Assembly (NCBI RefSeq): GCF_039541235.1
Contig: NZ_BAABFV010000001.1
Coordinates: 372,001 to 436,000 of the forward strand
Length of the DNA: 64,000 nucleotides
Direction: 5' to 3'
Source of the DNA: Kangiella marina
GTDB lineage: Bacteria; Pseudomonadota; Gammaproteobacteria; Enterobacterales; Kangiellaceae
The position numbers and the translations under genes are program-made. This document shows, in pieces, positions 1 to 9,173 of the stretch. Each line of letters begins with the position of its first letter. Position 1 is the stretch's first letter. The notes under the pieces are model-generated. The model had not been told where the DNA came from and did no database searches. It worked only from the letters and a program-made list of their open reading frames with translations.

Positions 1-1850
1 CCGACGCCATCACTACCATGGTGCTAAAACGCGCCAGCTGTAACGGCAAGAGCCGATTATTCGTCGCCTTAGCCCGTCTTAATGGTATTCCGACTCGGTT
101 GGTCGGCGGTGTGATTCTTGAAACATCGAAAAAGAAAACTTCACACCAGTGGGTAGAGGCTTATGTTCAGGGACACTGGGTTCCTTTTGATCCCCTAAAC
201 GACTATTTCGCACACATTCCACATCACTACCTTGAGCTTTATATCGACGATCAGGCGCTATTTAGTCACACCCGTAATATCAACTTTGACTATATTTTTG
301 ATATTAAGCGTGAACATATTGCAGCCCCACTCCTTCGCTTCGATAACGATGAAGGAGCATTTTTCAATGCAGCATCACTACTTGCAAAATTAGGCATTGA
401 GAACAAAACGGCCGGTATTTTCTTACTGTTCCCGTTTGTGGCCTTGTTAATTTCATTTGCAAGAAACGTGCTTGGGATAAAAACCTTTGGTATTTTCATG
501 CCAATGCTGGTTTCCGCAGCCTGCGTTTACACCGGCTTCTGGATGGGCTTGATTGGCTTTATTGGCGTACTCCTCACAGCTTGGCTGGGACAGTTGTATT
601 TTGATAAACATAAACTGCTGAAAATCCCTAGGCTGGCCGCCATCATTACTCTGAATACCATCTTGTTCATTGGTATTTTCATGGCGCTCGGTGAACAGAC
701 GCCGCTGCAAATGGGCATGATGACCCTATTCCCCGTAGTCATTATCTCATTCATCGCTGAACGTTTAAGCAATATGTCGCAGGACAATAATTGGTATGAG
801 CTGTTTATTACCAGTATGGGCAGTATTGCCATGATTGCGGTGTGTTACCTCGCGTTCTCCTCGATCACGCTTCAAAGTTTCTTCGCGCTATTCCCTGAAA
901 CCCTATTGTTGGTAATGGCTGCACAAATCTTTATTGGCCAATGGACTGGGCTGCGTATTTCAGAGCACTTACGGTTTAAAGGCATTAACAAGCAGAAAAA
1001 TACGCTTGGCATCAATCAACGCAATCGTGAGTATGTTTACCGCCTTAATGAGCGCAAGTTATTGCAGTTAGCGATTGATAAAATTGAAACCAAGAAAGTA
1101 CTGTTGCAACAAGGCGTTCCCGTTCCGCAAACGCTCGACATGTGCGACAGTTTTAGGAATTTGGATGAGTTTGTTGAGCACCTGAGAGACTTCAACAGCT
1201 TTGTGGTCAAACCGAATCGCGGCTCTCAGGGCAACGGTATCTTGGTTATCGTTAAGAATGATGATGGTACTTTCGTTACCACCTCTGGCAAGCGTTTAAG
1301 CCTACTCGATATTCGTTACCATGTTTCAGAAATTATCACCGGTAATTTCGCACAGGACGGCCAGCCAGATACCGCCTACATTGAGCCACTACTCGTGGAG
1401 CATCATGGAATTGCAAAAATTGCCAACCTAGGCTTGAGCGATATTCGCGTGATTCTCTGCAATCAAAAAATTATCAGCTGCATGCTACGCGTACCGACAA
1501 AACTATCCGATGGTAAAGCGAACCTTCATCAAGGTGCGATCGGGCTGAGTGTCGATACGGAAACCGGTATCACCACGAAATGCAGCTTTAAAGGCAAGGA
1601 GCTCAAAGCTCACCCTGATACTGGCTTTGATATTATCGGTATCCAGGTGCCATTCTGGAATAAAATCAAACAGATAGCTGAGAATTCTCAAAAAGCAATT
1701 CCTCTTGGCTACATTGGTGTGGATATTTGTATTGATGAAAAGCTTGGGCCAATGGTGCTCGAAGTGAATGGGCGTCCGGGCCTAGAAATACAAAACGTTC
1801 AAAACAAAGGTTTTTCTGGAGAAATGGAGACAGCACGTGACAACACCTAA
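1..1850 (+). CDS. Transglutaminase-like / 7TM / ATP-grasp (RimK-like ligase) fusion protein, 5' end outside window
   Basis: The reading frame is open from the left edge, so the N terminus is missing. Counting from the first visible Met (base 18), residues 1-90 are a transglutaminase-like core with an apparent Cys8-His43-Asp58 triad. About seven hydrophobic helices follow (roughly 130-320), then an ATP-grasp domain (330-605) with the Lys of FVVKPNRGSQG and the metal-binding EVNGRPG near the end. This matches two families usually encoded by adjacent genes: the 'inactive transglutaminase fused to 7 transmembrane helices' protein and the 'alpha-L-glutamate ligase-like' protein. Here they are one polypeptide with no stop at the junction. 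The ligase half probably joins an amino acid to a peptide or metabolite on the inner membrane. The substrate is unknown. The stop overlaps the next gene by 14 bp, implying a shared transcript. Confidence 0.85.
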   Translation, partial: DAITTMVLKRASCNGKSRLFVALARLNGIPTRLVGGVILETSKKKTSHQWVEAYVQGHWVPFDPLNDYFAHIPHHYLELYIDDQALFSHTRNINFDYIFDIKREHIAAPLLRFDNDEGAFFNAASLLAKLGIENKTAGIFLLFPFVALLISFARNVLGIKTFGIFMPMLVSAACVYTGFWMGLIGFIGVLLTAWLGQLYFDKHKLLKIPRLAAIITLNTILFIGIFMALGEQTPLQMGMMTLFPVVIISFIAERLSNMSQDNNWYELFITSMGSIAMIAVCYLAFSSITLQSFFALFPETLLLVMAAQIFIGQWTGLRISEHLRFKGINKQKNTLGINQRNREYVYRLNERKLLQLAIDKIETKKVLLQQGVPVPQTLDMCDSFRNLDEFVEHLRDFNSFVVKPNRGSQGNGILVIVKNDDGTFVTTSGKRLSLLDIRYHVSEIITGNFAQDGQPDTAYIEPLLVEHHGIAKIANLGLSDIRVILCNQKIISCMLRVPTKLSDGKANLHQGAIGLSVDTETGITTKCSFKGKELKAHPDTGFDIIGIQVPFWNKIKQIAENSQKAIPLGYIGVDICIDEKLGPMVLEVNGRPGLEIQNVQNKGFSGEMETARDNT

Positions 1851-3915
1851 TTATAACAAGGGGCTTTCAGCACCAGCGTTATGTGCTATCGTCCTGCTAC
1901 TGACAATCGGCTTATTAATTATTGAGACGAACGAACGTGACGTCATCAACGACGGTACTTTGATTCAAATTGATGTCGATGACAGCACTAGCGAAAGCGT
2001 TGACTCTGGCAGTGATGATGAGGGTTTTGATATTCCCGCTCCCAATCCCGCAGATGACAGCGAGCACAGTGAAATTACCGAAAAAGCCGTCAAAGATACG
2101 GTATTAGCCCTATCAGACATCGACTTCTCGAAAAAAGTCTTGTGGAGAATCCACCGTATTGATCCACTAAAAGGTTTCAGCGAAAACGATAAAAATAAAG
2201 TATTGTTCAAAGCCGCGCTACAGTTCTTCTCAAACGGTGACTATAAAAAATCTCACACCTTGATTGGTAAGCTTCCGCCCTCCATGCGTCACAAAGAGCG
2301 CCCTGGCTTTTATTATGCGCTAGCATTAACTAAAGATGGAAAAACCGAGCGCGCCATCCGCGCTTACCAAGGTCAGCTCGAACGTTTTCCACATCACCAA
2401 GCGAGCGCCATCAATTATGGATTGCTGTTGAATGAAGCTAAAGAGTATGAGAAAGCGATCAAAGCCTTTAAATATGCGGTCAATACAACCAGCGGTCGCC
2501 GCAAGGCAAAATCCTATCGTAACCTTGGCACGGCTTATTACGAGCTTGGCCAATATGAAGAAGCCGCTAAACGCTTCACTAAGTCTATCGAGTACCAGCC
2601 GAACAACAGCACAACCTGGCTGAACTTGGCTGAGGCCCAACAAGAGCTGCCAAAATACTCACAAGCTGAAGTTTTGGAAACCTACCACAAGTCTGTGTCG
2701 CTCGCGCCAAACCGTTACAAGCCAGCGCTAAAACGTGCTAACTACTTATTTTCGCAGTTGATGTTCGCCAAAGCCGAAGAAGGCTATAAAGAGGCCCGCA
2801 AACGCTCCAGCGATATTGTTGAAACCGCATTAATGCAAAGTATTAACTATCTCGCAGCGGGTAATCTTGAGCGTGCCGATAAAGTCGCTAGTGGTATCAA
2901 ACAAGCGAATAATGATGAAAAGCAGCTCATTGCATTAATCAAAGCACTGAGCGATGAAGATTACGATGAGGCCGAAGAGCTGGTCGAAGATATCGAGAAA
3001 GTAAAACGTTTCGATAACGCGGAGCTTTATCAGTACTTGCGACTAAAGCTTGCAGTGACCCAAAAAAATAAACAGTACCTCAATAAGCTGGACAAAGACA
3101 TTTTCCAACATCCTGTCGTAGGTTGGCCGAGCCAGTTGGAGTACGCGCGCGGACTACTGATGATAGAGGAGCATAAAAAAGCACAGACGATCGCAGAAGC
3201 CATTGCATCGAAGTTACCAAACAGTGCCGAAGCGCATCTCATCAATGGGCAGCTACAACTGCATAACGGTGAAGAAATTGCTGGCTTCAATAGCCTTAAG
3301 CACGCTTTTAATATTTACCCTGAAAGTCGCCGCGTCGCCTTTATCTATGCTGTTGAAAATTATAAATTTGAGCGTTTCAAAGAGGCGATTTCCATCATCA
3401 ATAAACTTTTGGGAAACCATCCGAAAGACATTGAAGCGATTGAGTTAAAAGCTCAAGCTCACCACGCCATTGGGCAGAACGATCTGGCTCGAGCAGCCTA
3501 CACTGAAGCCTTTGAGCTTGATGAAAAAAACCTTCACTCAGCTTTCGCTCTCGCTAAGCTTGAGTCAGATTTAGGCAATAAACAGCAGAGCCTAGTCATA
3601 CTCAAAGACTTACTGGACAGAGACAGTTCTTACATTGATGCACGCGAGCTTCGCGCTAAAATCCTGTGTGATTCGCGTCAATATGACGAGTGCATCAGCG
3701 AAGCCGATAAACTTCTCGGACTTGATAAAGATAATGAGCTAGCGAAGCAATTGGTAGAGTCTCATGGTGATAAAGTTACACCAGAAGCAGAGCCTGAAGA
3801 CGAGTCAGAAAGCGAAAAAGAAGAAAACTCGGATGCAGACTCTTCTAAGCCGGATTCAGACGAAAAACCCAAAGAAGACGATCCAAAAAAGGACGACGAT
3901 AAAAAAGACGACTGA
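1837..3915 (+). CDS. Membrane-anchored tetratricopeptide-repeat protein with acidic C-terminal tail
   Basis: This 692-residue protein starts at a GTG inside the end of the ligase fusion gene, with a purine-rich GGAGA about 8 bases upstream. One hydrophobic segment near residues 10-27 is followed by an acidic linker, so the bulk is probably periplasmic. Multiple TPR units run from about 95 to 640; YRNLGTAYYELGQYEEAAKRF is a clear example split over a helix pair. The last 45 residues are almost all Asp, Glu, Lys and Ser. TPR arrays bind partner proteins, and the 14-bp overlap suggests the partner is the membrane ligase encoded just upstream. That pairing is an inference. Confidence 0.8.
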   Translation: MTTPNYNKGLSAPALCAIVLLLTIGLLIIETNERDVINDGTLIQIDVDDSTSESVDSGSDDEGFDIPAPNPADDSEHSEITEKAVKDTVLALSDIDFSKKVLWRIHRIDPLKGFSENDKNKVLFKAALQFFSNGDYKKSHTLIGKLPPSMRHKERPGFYYALALTKDGKTERAIRAYQGQLERFPHHQASAINYGLLLNEAKEYEKAIKAFKYAVNTTSGRRKAKSYRNLGTAYYELGQYEEAAKRFTKSIEYQPNNSTTWLNLAEAQQELPKYSQAEVLETYHKSVSLAPNRYKPALKRANYLFSQLMFAKAEEGYKEARKRSSDIVETALMQSINYLAAGNLERADKVASGIKQANNDEKQLIALIKALSDEDYDEAEELVEDIEKVKRFDNAELYQYLRLKLAVTQKNKQYLNKLDKDIFQHPVVGWPSQLEYARGLLMIEEHKKAQTIAEAIASKLPNSAEAHLINGQLQLHNGEEIAGFNSLKHAFNIYPESRRVAFIYAVENYKFERFKEAISIINKLLGNHPKDIEAIELKAQAHHAIGQNDLARAAYTEAFELDEKNLHSAFALAKLESDLGNKQQSLVILKDLLDRDSSYIDARELRAKILCDSRQYDECISEADKLLGLDKDNELAKQLVESHGDKVTPEAEPEDESESEKEENSDADSSKPDSDEKPKEDDPKKDDDKKDD

Positions 3916-3928
3916 GGTCGTCTTTTTT
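3901..3928. terminator. Bidirectional intrinsic terminator spanning the TPR gene stop codon
   Basis: AAAAAAGACGAC and GTCGTCTTTTTT form a perfect 12-bp stem around a TGAG loop. The loop contains the TGA stop of the TPR gene, so the acidic Lys/Asp tail is coded by the stem itself. T runs on both strands let it also end the converging msrC transcript. Confidence 0.85.
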
Positions 3929-3961
3929 GTATGAGTTAAGTCAGGTTAAAACGCCAAAGCC

Positions 3962-4471
3962 TCAAACATCACTTTGCTCAAGAAAAACCTGGGCTAAGCG
4001 CTCAAACCCAGCTGCATCATCATTATCAAAGCGATCAACCATGGGGCTGTCGATATCCAAAACGCCTTTTACAGCACCATTAACGATCAACGGCACCACC
4101 ACCTCACTTTGGGATACAGCATCACAGGCAATATGCCCTTCAAACTCATGCACATTCTTAACCAGTTGAGTTTCACGAGTGGTTGCAGCCGCGCCACAAA
4201 CGCCTCGGCCAAAAGGAATGTGCACGCAAGCAACCTTTCCCTGATACGGACCTAAAATCAAATGCTCAGCCTTATCAGGATTTGTGACATAAAAGCCGGC
4301 CCAATTTAAGTCTGGGATCATTTGAAAAATAAAAGCAGAGGTTTGCGCCATATTGGTCATGGCGTTGGTATCCTGCCCCAACAAAGCTTCCAACTGGAGC
4401 GCTAATTGGCGGTAATACTCAGGCTTATCGTTGCGATAATCTTCGATTTGGCTACTATCTAACTCAAACAT
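3962..4471 (-). CDS. msrC: Free methionine-(R)-sulfoxide reductase (GAF domain)
   Basis: This 169-residue cytoplasmic protein is a single GAF domain of the fRMsr (YebR/MsrC) type, close to the usual family length of about 160. It reduces free Met-R-sulfoxide with thioredoxin. The three family cysteines are present at 82 (KVACVHIP), 92 (GRGVCG) and 116 (GHIACDA); in the family these form the catalytic and resolving relay. VLDIDSP near the C terminus is also typical. It converges on the TPR gene with the terminator at 3901-3928 between them. It appears monocistronic. Confidence 0.9.
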   Translation of the reverse strand: MFELDSSQIEDYRNDKPEYYRQLALQLEALLGQDTNAMTNMAQTSAFIFQMIPDLNWAGFYVTNPDKAEHLILGPYQGKVACVHIPFGRGVCGAAATTRETQLVKNVHEFEGHIACDAVSQSEVVVPLIVNGAVKGVLDIDSPMVDRFDNDDAAGFERLAQVFLEQSDV

Positions 4472-4674
4472 GGGCTTTTAGCCGTTTAAACATATAATTT
4501 GCGCACGATAGCCCACTCTTTGACAGATGACAAGGTTATTTTATCAAGCTCCTTATTACTTTAAGGAATAACTAGATATGGTGTTAATTTGCCTCTTTTA
4601 CCACTAGCCATACGCAATTTCTCGCGGTAACATAAGTGCTGTATTGAGTCTTTCAAAGAGTTTTAGGAGTAACA

Positions 4675-4872
4675 GTGTCAATTACCACCAAAGGCAAACG
4701 TAGCCCAACCGCCTCCCCCTGTATCGGAACTTGCAGTACCGTTCTTGGCGATGAAGTCTGTCGTGGCTGTGGCAGAACCTTTGATGAAGTCTTAAATTGG
4801 CATAACTTCACCGATAATGAAAAAAAAGCGGTCAATTTTCGCCTAAAAATGGAAGGCAAATTAAAGTTCTAA
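4675..4872 (+). CDS. DUF1289 domain protein, small four-Cys protein
   Basis: This 65-residue protein starts at GTG, with TTAGGAG six bases upstream deciding the start. It carries the DUF1289 signature SPCIGTCxxxxxxxxCxGCGRT followed by a W-H-N segment. The four cysteines suggest metal binding. Members are widespread in proteobacteria and lack an established function. The gap to asnS downstream is 73 bp, and the two may be cotranscribed. Confidence 0.85.
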   Translation: MSITTKGKRSPTASPCIGTCSTVLGDEVCRGCGRTFDEVLNWHNFTDNEKKAVNFRLKMEGKLKF

Positions 4873-4945
4873 TACAATACCCCTTCTTTTTTAAACGTAT
4901 AACACGAAACAATTACCTTAATAAGCCGAAACGGAGCTTAACACT

Positions 4946-6343
4946 ATGTTAGTAACTATTGTCGATGCCCTTGCGGGGAAACCAGGCATTGGTGAAGAAG
5001 TCACCGTCCAAGGGTGGGTTCGCACTCGTCGCGACTCAAAAGCTGGGTTGTCATTCATCAACGTGCATGATGGCAGCTGTTTTAATCCTATCCAAGCCGT
5101 AGTCGACAATACTATTGAGAATTACACTTCTGAAGTGATCAAGCTGACCGCCGGCTGTGCCGTAAAAGTCACTGGCACATTGGTTGAGTCGCAAGGCAAA
5201 GGCCAATCCTTTGAAATTCAGGCGTCAGGCGTCGAGGTTCTAGGCTGGGTTGAAGATCCAGACACTTATCCAATGCAGCCAAAGCGTCACAGCATGGAGT
5301 TCTTGCGTGATAACGCTCACCTACGCCCTCGCACTAATATTTCTGGTGCGGTGGCGCGTGTGCGAAACACCATCGCTCAGGCAATCCACCGCTTCTTCCA
5401 TAAAAACGGCTTTAACTGGATTCATACACCAATCATTACCGCCTCTGACGCCGAAGGCGCTGGCGAAATGTTCCGTGTTAGCACGCTGGATCAAATGAAC
5501 CTACCGAAAGATGACAAAGGCAATATTGATTACAGCAAAGATTTCTTTGGCTCAGAGTCGTTCCTAACGGTATCTGGCCAGCTAAACGTGGAAGCTTACT
5601 GCATGGCCATGTCTAAAGTTTATACCTTTGGCCCAACGTTCCGCGCTGAAAACTCCAATACCAGCCGTCACTTGGCTGAGTTCTGGATGGTTGAGCCTGA
5701 AATTGCGTTTGCAGACTTGAACGATAACGCTGACTTAGCAGAAGACATGATGCGCTATGTCTTCGAAGCCGTATTGAACGAGCGTGAAGACGATATGGAA
5801 TTCTTCCAGCAGCGCGTCGACAGCGAGTGCATCAACCGCTTACGCAACGTCATCGACAACAAGTTCGAACGCATGGACTATACAGACGTCATCGATATCC
5901 TGAAAAAGTCAGACAAAAAGTTCGAATACCCAGTTGAATGGGGCATCGACTTACAGTCTGAACACGAGCGCTTTATCGCCGAAGAACACGTGGGCCGCCC
6001 TACGGTAGTCATGAACTACCCGAAAGACATTAAGGCCTTCTACATGCGCTTAAATGACGACGAGAAAACCGTTGCCGCGATGGACGTTCTAGCGCCAGGC
6101 ATTGGTGAAATCATCGGTGGTGCGCAACGTGAAGAACGCTTAGATATGCTGGATAAGCGTATTGCTGAAATGGGCTTACCGGCTGAGCATTACTGGTGGT
6201 ACCGCGACCTGCGTCGTTATGGCACAGTGCCTCACGCAGGCTTCGGCTTAGGCTTCGACCGCTGCGTATCGTACGTCACAGGCGTCGCCAATATTCGAGA
6301 CGTGATTCCATTCCCACGTGTACCGAATAACGTGAGGTTCTAG
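4946..6343 (+). CDS. asnS: Asparaginyl-tRNA synthetase
   Basis: This 465-residue cytoplasmic class IIb synthetase charges tRNA-Asn; the E. coli enzyme has 466 residues. An N-terminal OB-fold (about 1-110, with [12 protein letters not shown]) binds the anticodon. The catalytic domain holds motif 2 ([17 protein letters not shown]) and motif 3 ([10 protein letters not shown]). The ATG follows a purine-rich region. No clear terminator follows; the next 460 bp hold palindromic elements. Confidence 0.97.
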   Translation: MLVTIVDALAGKPGIGEEVTVQGWVRTRRDSKAGLSFINVHDGSCFNPIQAVVDNTIENYTSEVIKLTAGCAVKVTGTLVESQGKGQSFEIQASGVEVLGWVEDPDTYPMQPKRHSMEFLRDNAHLRPRTNISGAVARVRNTIAQAIHRFFHKNGFNWIHTPIITASDAEGAGEMFRVSTLDQMNLPKDDKGNIDYSKDFFGSESFLTVSGQLNVEAYCMAMSKVYTFGPTFRAENSNTSRHLAEFWMVEPEIAFADLNDNADLAEDMMRYVFEAVLNEREDDMEFFQQRVDSECINRLRNVIDNKFERMDYTDVIDILKKSDKKFEYPVEWGIDLQSEHERFIAEEHVGRPTVVMNYPKDIKAFYMRLNDDEKTVAAMDVLAPGIGEIIGGAQREERLDMLDKRIAEMGLPAEHYWWYRDLRRYGTVPHAGFGLGFDRCVSYVTGVANIRDVIPFPRVPNNVRF

Positions 6344-6498
6344 CTTTACTGTTATCTTTGCATAAACGCCAAGGACGGCGGGAATGCAGAAAATCCAATA
6401 GCACCTCTCTTATCTGAAGAAGCATTCCCGTTCAAAATTTAGTAACCCACTACCTTTAGAGCACTAACCCTATTAGCTCGCACCTTTTTACCCCTTTA

Positions 6499-6638
6499 AA
6501 AGTTAGCCTCAAGTGTCCATATTACCGGGCAAATTGGGCATGGATAGCCCAATTTAGTCAAAACGAAACAGGGATGTTTCGTTTGACGGCTCGATCAGTA
6601 ATATGGACATTTGAGGGATGTCCAACGGACCTAACTTT
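6499..6638. repeat. Cloverleaf-like palindromic element in the asnS downstream gap
   Basis: The 463-bp gap between asnS and the next gene has no credible ORF but is rich in inverted repeats. AAAGTTAG (6499-6506) pairs with CTAACTTT (6631-6638). CCTCAAGTGTCCATATTAC (6507-6525) pairs with 6598-6616 with one G-T wobble. Nested inside are AAATTGGGC/GCCCAATTT (6531-6539/6547-6555) and AAACGAAAC/GTTTCGTTT (6561-6569/6576-6584). A small GTCC-AAC-GGAC hairpin lies near 6620. A separate CGGGAATGC/GCATTCCCG inverted repeat (6379-6387/6422-6430) lies closer to asnS. The design resembles a MITE or a folded RNA. Confidence 0.7.
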
Positions 6639-6806
6639 GGGGGCGAGTTTTTTGGTTCGTTTTTTACTCGTTTAAAAAATGAACATTAGAGTTTCTTTAT
6701 AATGAAAGTTGAGATGGAAATAATAATTGACATTAAACATTCAACTTTTGCAGCCTTTTTTATATGCTGATATAGTCAACGAAGTCATACACGGTAAGGA
6801 TCAGGC

Positions 6807-7031
6807 ATGAGTCAGCAAAACAACGACAAGACTAGCGACAATGACAAGCAAAAAGTCACTAAGTCTGGCTATAAAAGCGAGATTACTCAGTTTCTCGAAG
6901 AGCTAGATGAAACCATCAAGCCAGACTCCCCTGCCCGCCAAGCTGAACGACAAAAATACGAAGAGATTAACGCCAAGCGCGATAATCCGGACTACGAAGA
7001 AAAACAATCGAAATTATGGAAAGGCTTTTAA
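6807..7031 (+). CDS. Small hydrophilic protein, possibly CBU_0585 family
   Basis: This is a 74-residue, charged, probably cytoplasmic protein. The ATG is preceded by TAAGGATCAGGC. The KSGYKSEITQFLEELDE segment and a C-terminal KRDNPDYEEKQ recall the small CBU_0585-type proteins of gammaproteobacteria, which lack a known function; that match is from memory and tentative. It lies 31 bp upstream of the C15-like gene and could share its transcript. Confidence 0.65.
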   Translation: MSQQNNDKTSDNDKQKVTKSGYKSEITQFLEELDETIKPDSPARQAERQKYEEINAKRDNPDYEEKQSKLWKGF

Positions 7032-7062
7032 TTTCGTTGAAAGTTTTTAATGGGACTTGGAC

Positions 7063-8232
7063 ATGCGCACATTATTTCTGACGCTAACACTGCTGTTGGC
7101 AACGTCACCATCGCTTGCTGACATTGGCGATAACGAGCTCACGGTTGAAGAGCAACGTTTAACCGAAGCTAAAAAGCAACTTCCCGAAATTGTAAACCGT
7201 TATGACGAAACGATAGAAGCTTTTAAGCGCGAACTTCAAGCCAGCCCAAGCTTTGATAAGACGCTCGCCATGACGACCCAATACGCGGAAGCGCTGTGGC
7301 AAATAGCAGTAAAAGACTTACAGACGACAGACTCAACATTTGACGACCGTCCTCTCTACTGGGCTCGCCTAAAAATGACCAAAGCCCTGCGCACGGAAGA
7401 TCTTGTTAAGCCACTCAAAAAATCAAAAATTGATGAACTGGAAGCCATTATTGATCAAGTTTCCAGAGGCTACAGCACCTTAAGCTTTAATCAAGAATCC
7501 GATATCAAAATATTGATTACTGGCTTTGATCCTTTCCTACTCGACAGGAATATTAAGCAAAGCAATCCCTCAGGAGTCGCCGCATTACGCTTAGATAACA
7601 CCATCATCGAAAAGTATGGTAAAACGATAGAGATCCAAGCGGCCATGTTCCCTGTGCGCTACCAAGATTTTGATGAAGGCATTGTCGAGAAAGTCGTTAA
7701 GCCATTCCTAAAAGATAACTCTATCGATATGTTAGCGACCATCAGTATGGGCCGTGAACATTTCGATTTAGAACACTTCCCAGGGCGCCGTCGCTCGTCT
7801 TCAGCACCTGATAACAACAATATCTATTCAGGTGGTTCAGCAGCTAAACCCGTTATTGGAAAGCTTGGTGAGAAACACCTCGAAGGCCCAGAATTTGTCC
7901 AGTTTTCACTGCCCTACGAGGCCATGATGAAAACCAAAGGCAAATATAAAATTAACGATAATCGAGAGGTCACAACGATTGAAAAAACCTTTAAGCCAAA
8001 TAGCTTAGAAGAATTAAAAGGCGCAGTAGCCGTCGAAGGTGGTGGTGGCGGCTACCTCTCCAATGAAATCTCCTATCGCACGGTCAACCTAGGCAATAAA
8101 CTAGATACAAAAGTCCCCACAGGGCATATCCACACACCACGAATTAAAGAATTCGATAAAGACGTAATTAAAGCAATTGTAGAACAAATTAAAGGAATGC
8201 TGGTTAATGGAGTTATCGAAGTTAAGCGGTAA
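7063..8232 (+). CDS. Secreted pyroglutamyl-peptidase (C15)-like protein with Cys-to-Ser change
   Basis: This is a 389-residue protein from the ATG at 7063; a TTG two codons earlier is possible. It opens with a signal peptide (MRTLFLTLTLLLATSPSLAD). Residues 25-140 are an extra helical region not found in classic 215-residue Pcp enzymes. Residues 148-375 resemble peptidase C15: the ITGFDPF opening, the catalytic Glu at GRE (232) and the His in GHIHTP (357). At the nucleophile position, where the family has a VCNH-like motif, this protein reads LSNE with Ser333. It may be an altered hydrolase or a binding protein. It overlaps the next gene by 26 bp. Confidence 0.7.
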   Translation: MRTLFLTLTLLLATSPSLADIGDNELTVEEQRLTEAKKQLPEIVNRYDETIEAFKRELQASPSFDKTLAMTTQYAEALWQIAVKDLQTTDSTFDDRPLYWARLKMTKALRTEDLVKPLKKSKIDELEAIIDQVSRGYSTLSFNQESDIKILITGFDPFLLDRNIKQSNPSGVAALRLDNTIIEKYGKTIEIQAAMFPVRYQDFDEGIVEKVVKPFLKDNSIDMLATISMGREHFDLEHFPGRRRSSSAPDNNNIYSGGSAAKPVIGKLGEKHLEGPEFVQFSLPYEAMMKTKGKYKINDNREVTTIEKTFKPNSLEELKGAVAVEGGGGGYLSNEISYRTVNLGNKLDTKVPTGHIHTPRIKEFDKDVIKAIVEQIKGMLVNGVIEVKR

Positions 8233-8665
8233 AGCACTCACCTTTGCGAAGGTACTTTACGCAATAATTGCTATCTGCATATTTGGCCCAATTGCCTTAT
8301 ATTGGTGCCTTGGCGTTATTTTTACACCTCTTTTCATATATGGATTGTTTTCAGAATCAAGTTTGGAACCTTTGATACCTATTAGTCTTGTTACATTTGG
8401 CGGTTTTTCTTTGATTTGCTTCGCTATTCTTAATCACCAAATATTGAATAATAAGATAAGGCTCTACGAGATTAAAACAATACATATTGCTGCAACGATA
8501 ATAGGATGTCTTATGTGTATTATCGCAGCCTATTTTGTGAAGACCATTGTTTTAACGCCGATTGCTTTAGTCATAACTCTGTACTATTTTGGTTATACAA
8601 ATAATCGAATAGATATGGGCGCTAGCCCCACCTCACAAAATCATCCACCTCAGGAACAGACTTAG
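8207..8665 (+). CDS. Small four-helix membrane protein, unknown
   Basis: This 152-residue protein has four predicted membrane helices (about 13-40, 47-70, 90-110 and 112-132) and a polar tail. No family was recognised. The ATG lies 26 bp inside the C15-like gene in another frame, which suggests translational coupling. The last 44 bp overlap the 3' end of the convergent nitroreductase gene, so the tail (from about MGASPTSQ) is coded on the strand opposite a conserved enzyme C terminus. AT-rich codon use sets it apart from its neighbours. Confidence 0.6.
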   Translation: MELSKLSGKALTFAKVLYAIIAICIFGPIALYWCLGVIFTPLFIYGLFSESSLEPLIPISLVTFGGFSLICFAILNHQILNNKIRLYEIKTIHIAATIIGCLMCIIAAYFVKTIVLTPIALVITLYYFGYTNNRIDMGASPTSQNHPPQEQT

Positions 8666-9173
8666 GCTTAAGCTCTTTAGACGGCGTGCCTAAGTAGATA
8701 AAACCGACAATGGTATCTTCAAAGTCTAATCCTAGTGGCTGCTTCATGTGGTCATTAAAGGCCAAACTTCCTGTACGCCAGTAAGCGCCATAGCCTAAGT
8801 CGTAAGCCCCAAGAATCAAATTCTGCACCCCTGCCCCCGCTGACAAGATTTCCTCAACATGCGGCACCTTAGGGTTATTCTTCGCTTTAGCCACCGCTAC
8901 AACGACCATAGGCGCGCGGTGAGGCTTGTTTTTAATCTTCTCCTGCTTAGTCACATCAAGATCAGGATCATCTTTCAGAGAAGCTTGAAGCAAATAGTCA
9001 CCAAAACGACTCAAAGCCTCCTCACCCTCAAAAACAATGTACTCCCAAGGCTTCTGCCCTTTATGATCAGGCGCACGTAAAGCCGCCCTGAACATCAGCT
9101 CTAAATGCTCTTTAGAAGGCGCAGGCGCTTCCAAGCGACCACACGACACACGATTAATAATAGACTCGATCAT
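8622..9173 (-). CDS. Nitroreductase family protein, YdjA-like
   Basis: This 183-residue FMN-dependent oxidoreductase is very similar in layout to E. coli YdjA (183 residues). It has the RAPDHKGQKPWEYIVFEGE segment near the N terminus, HRAPMVVVAVAK mid-protein, and GFIYLGTP close to the end. It would be a cytoplasmic homodimer using NAD(P)H; the natural substrate is unknown. Its start codon overlaps a Fur-box-like palindrome (9172-9190), suggesting iron control. The 88 bp covering its first codons and promoter are duplicated at 9889-9976. Confidence 0.9.
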   Translation of the reverse strand: MIESIINRVSCGRLEAPAPSKEHLELMFRAALRAPDHKGQKPWEYIVFEGEEALSRFGDYLLQASLKDDPDLDVTKQEKIKNKPHRAPMVVVAVAKAKNNPKVPHVEEILSAGAGVQNLILGAYDLGYGAYWRTGSLAFNDHMKQPLGLDFEDTIVGFIYLGTPSKELKPKSVPEVDDFVRWG

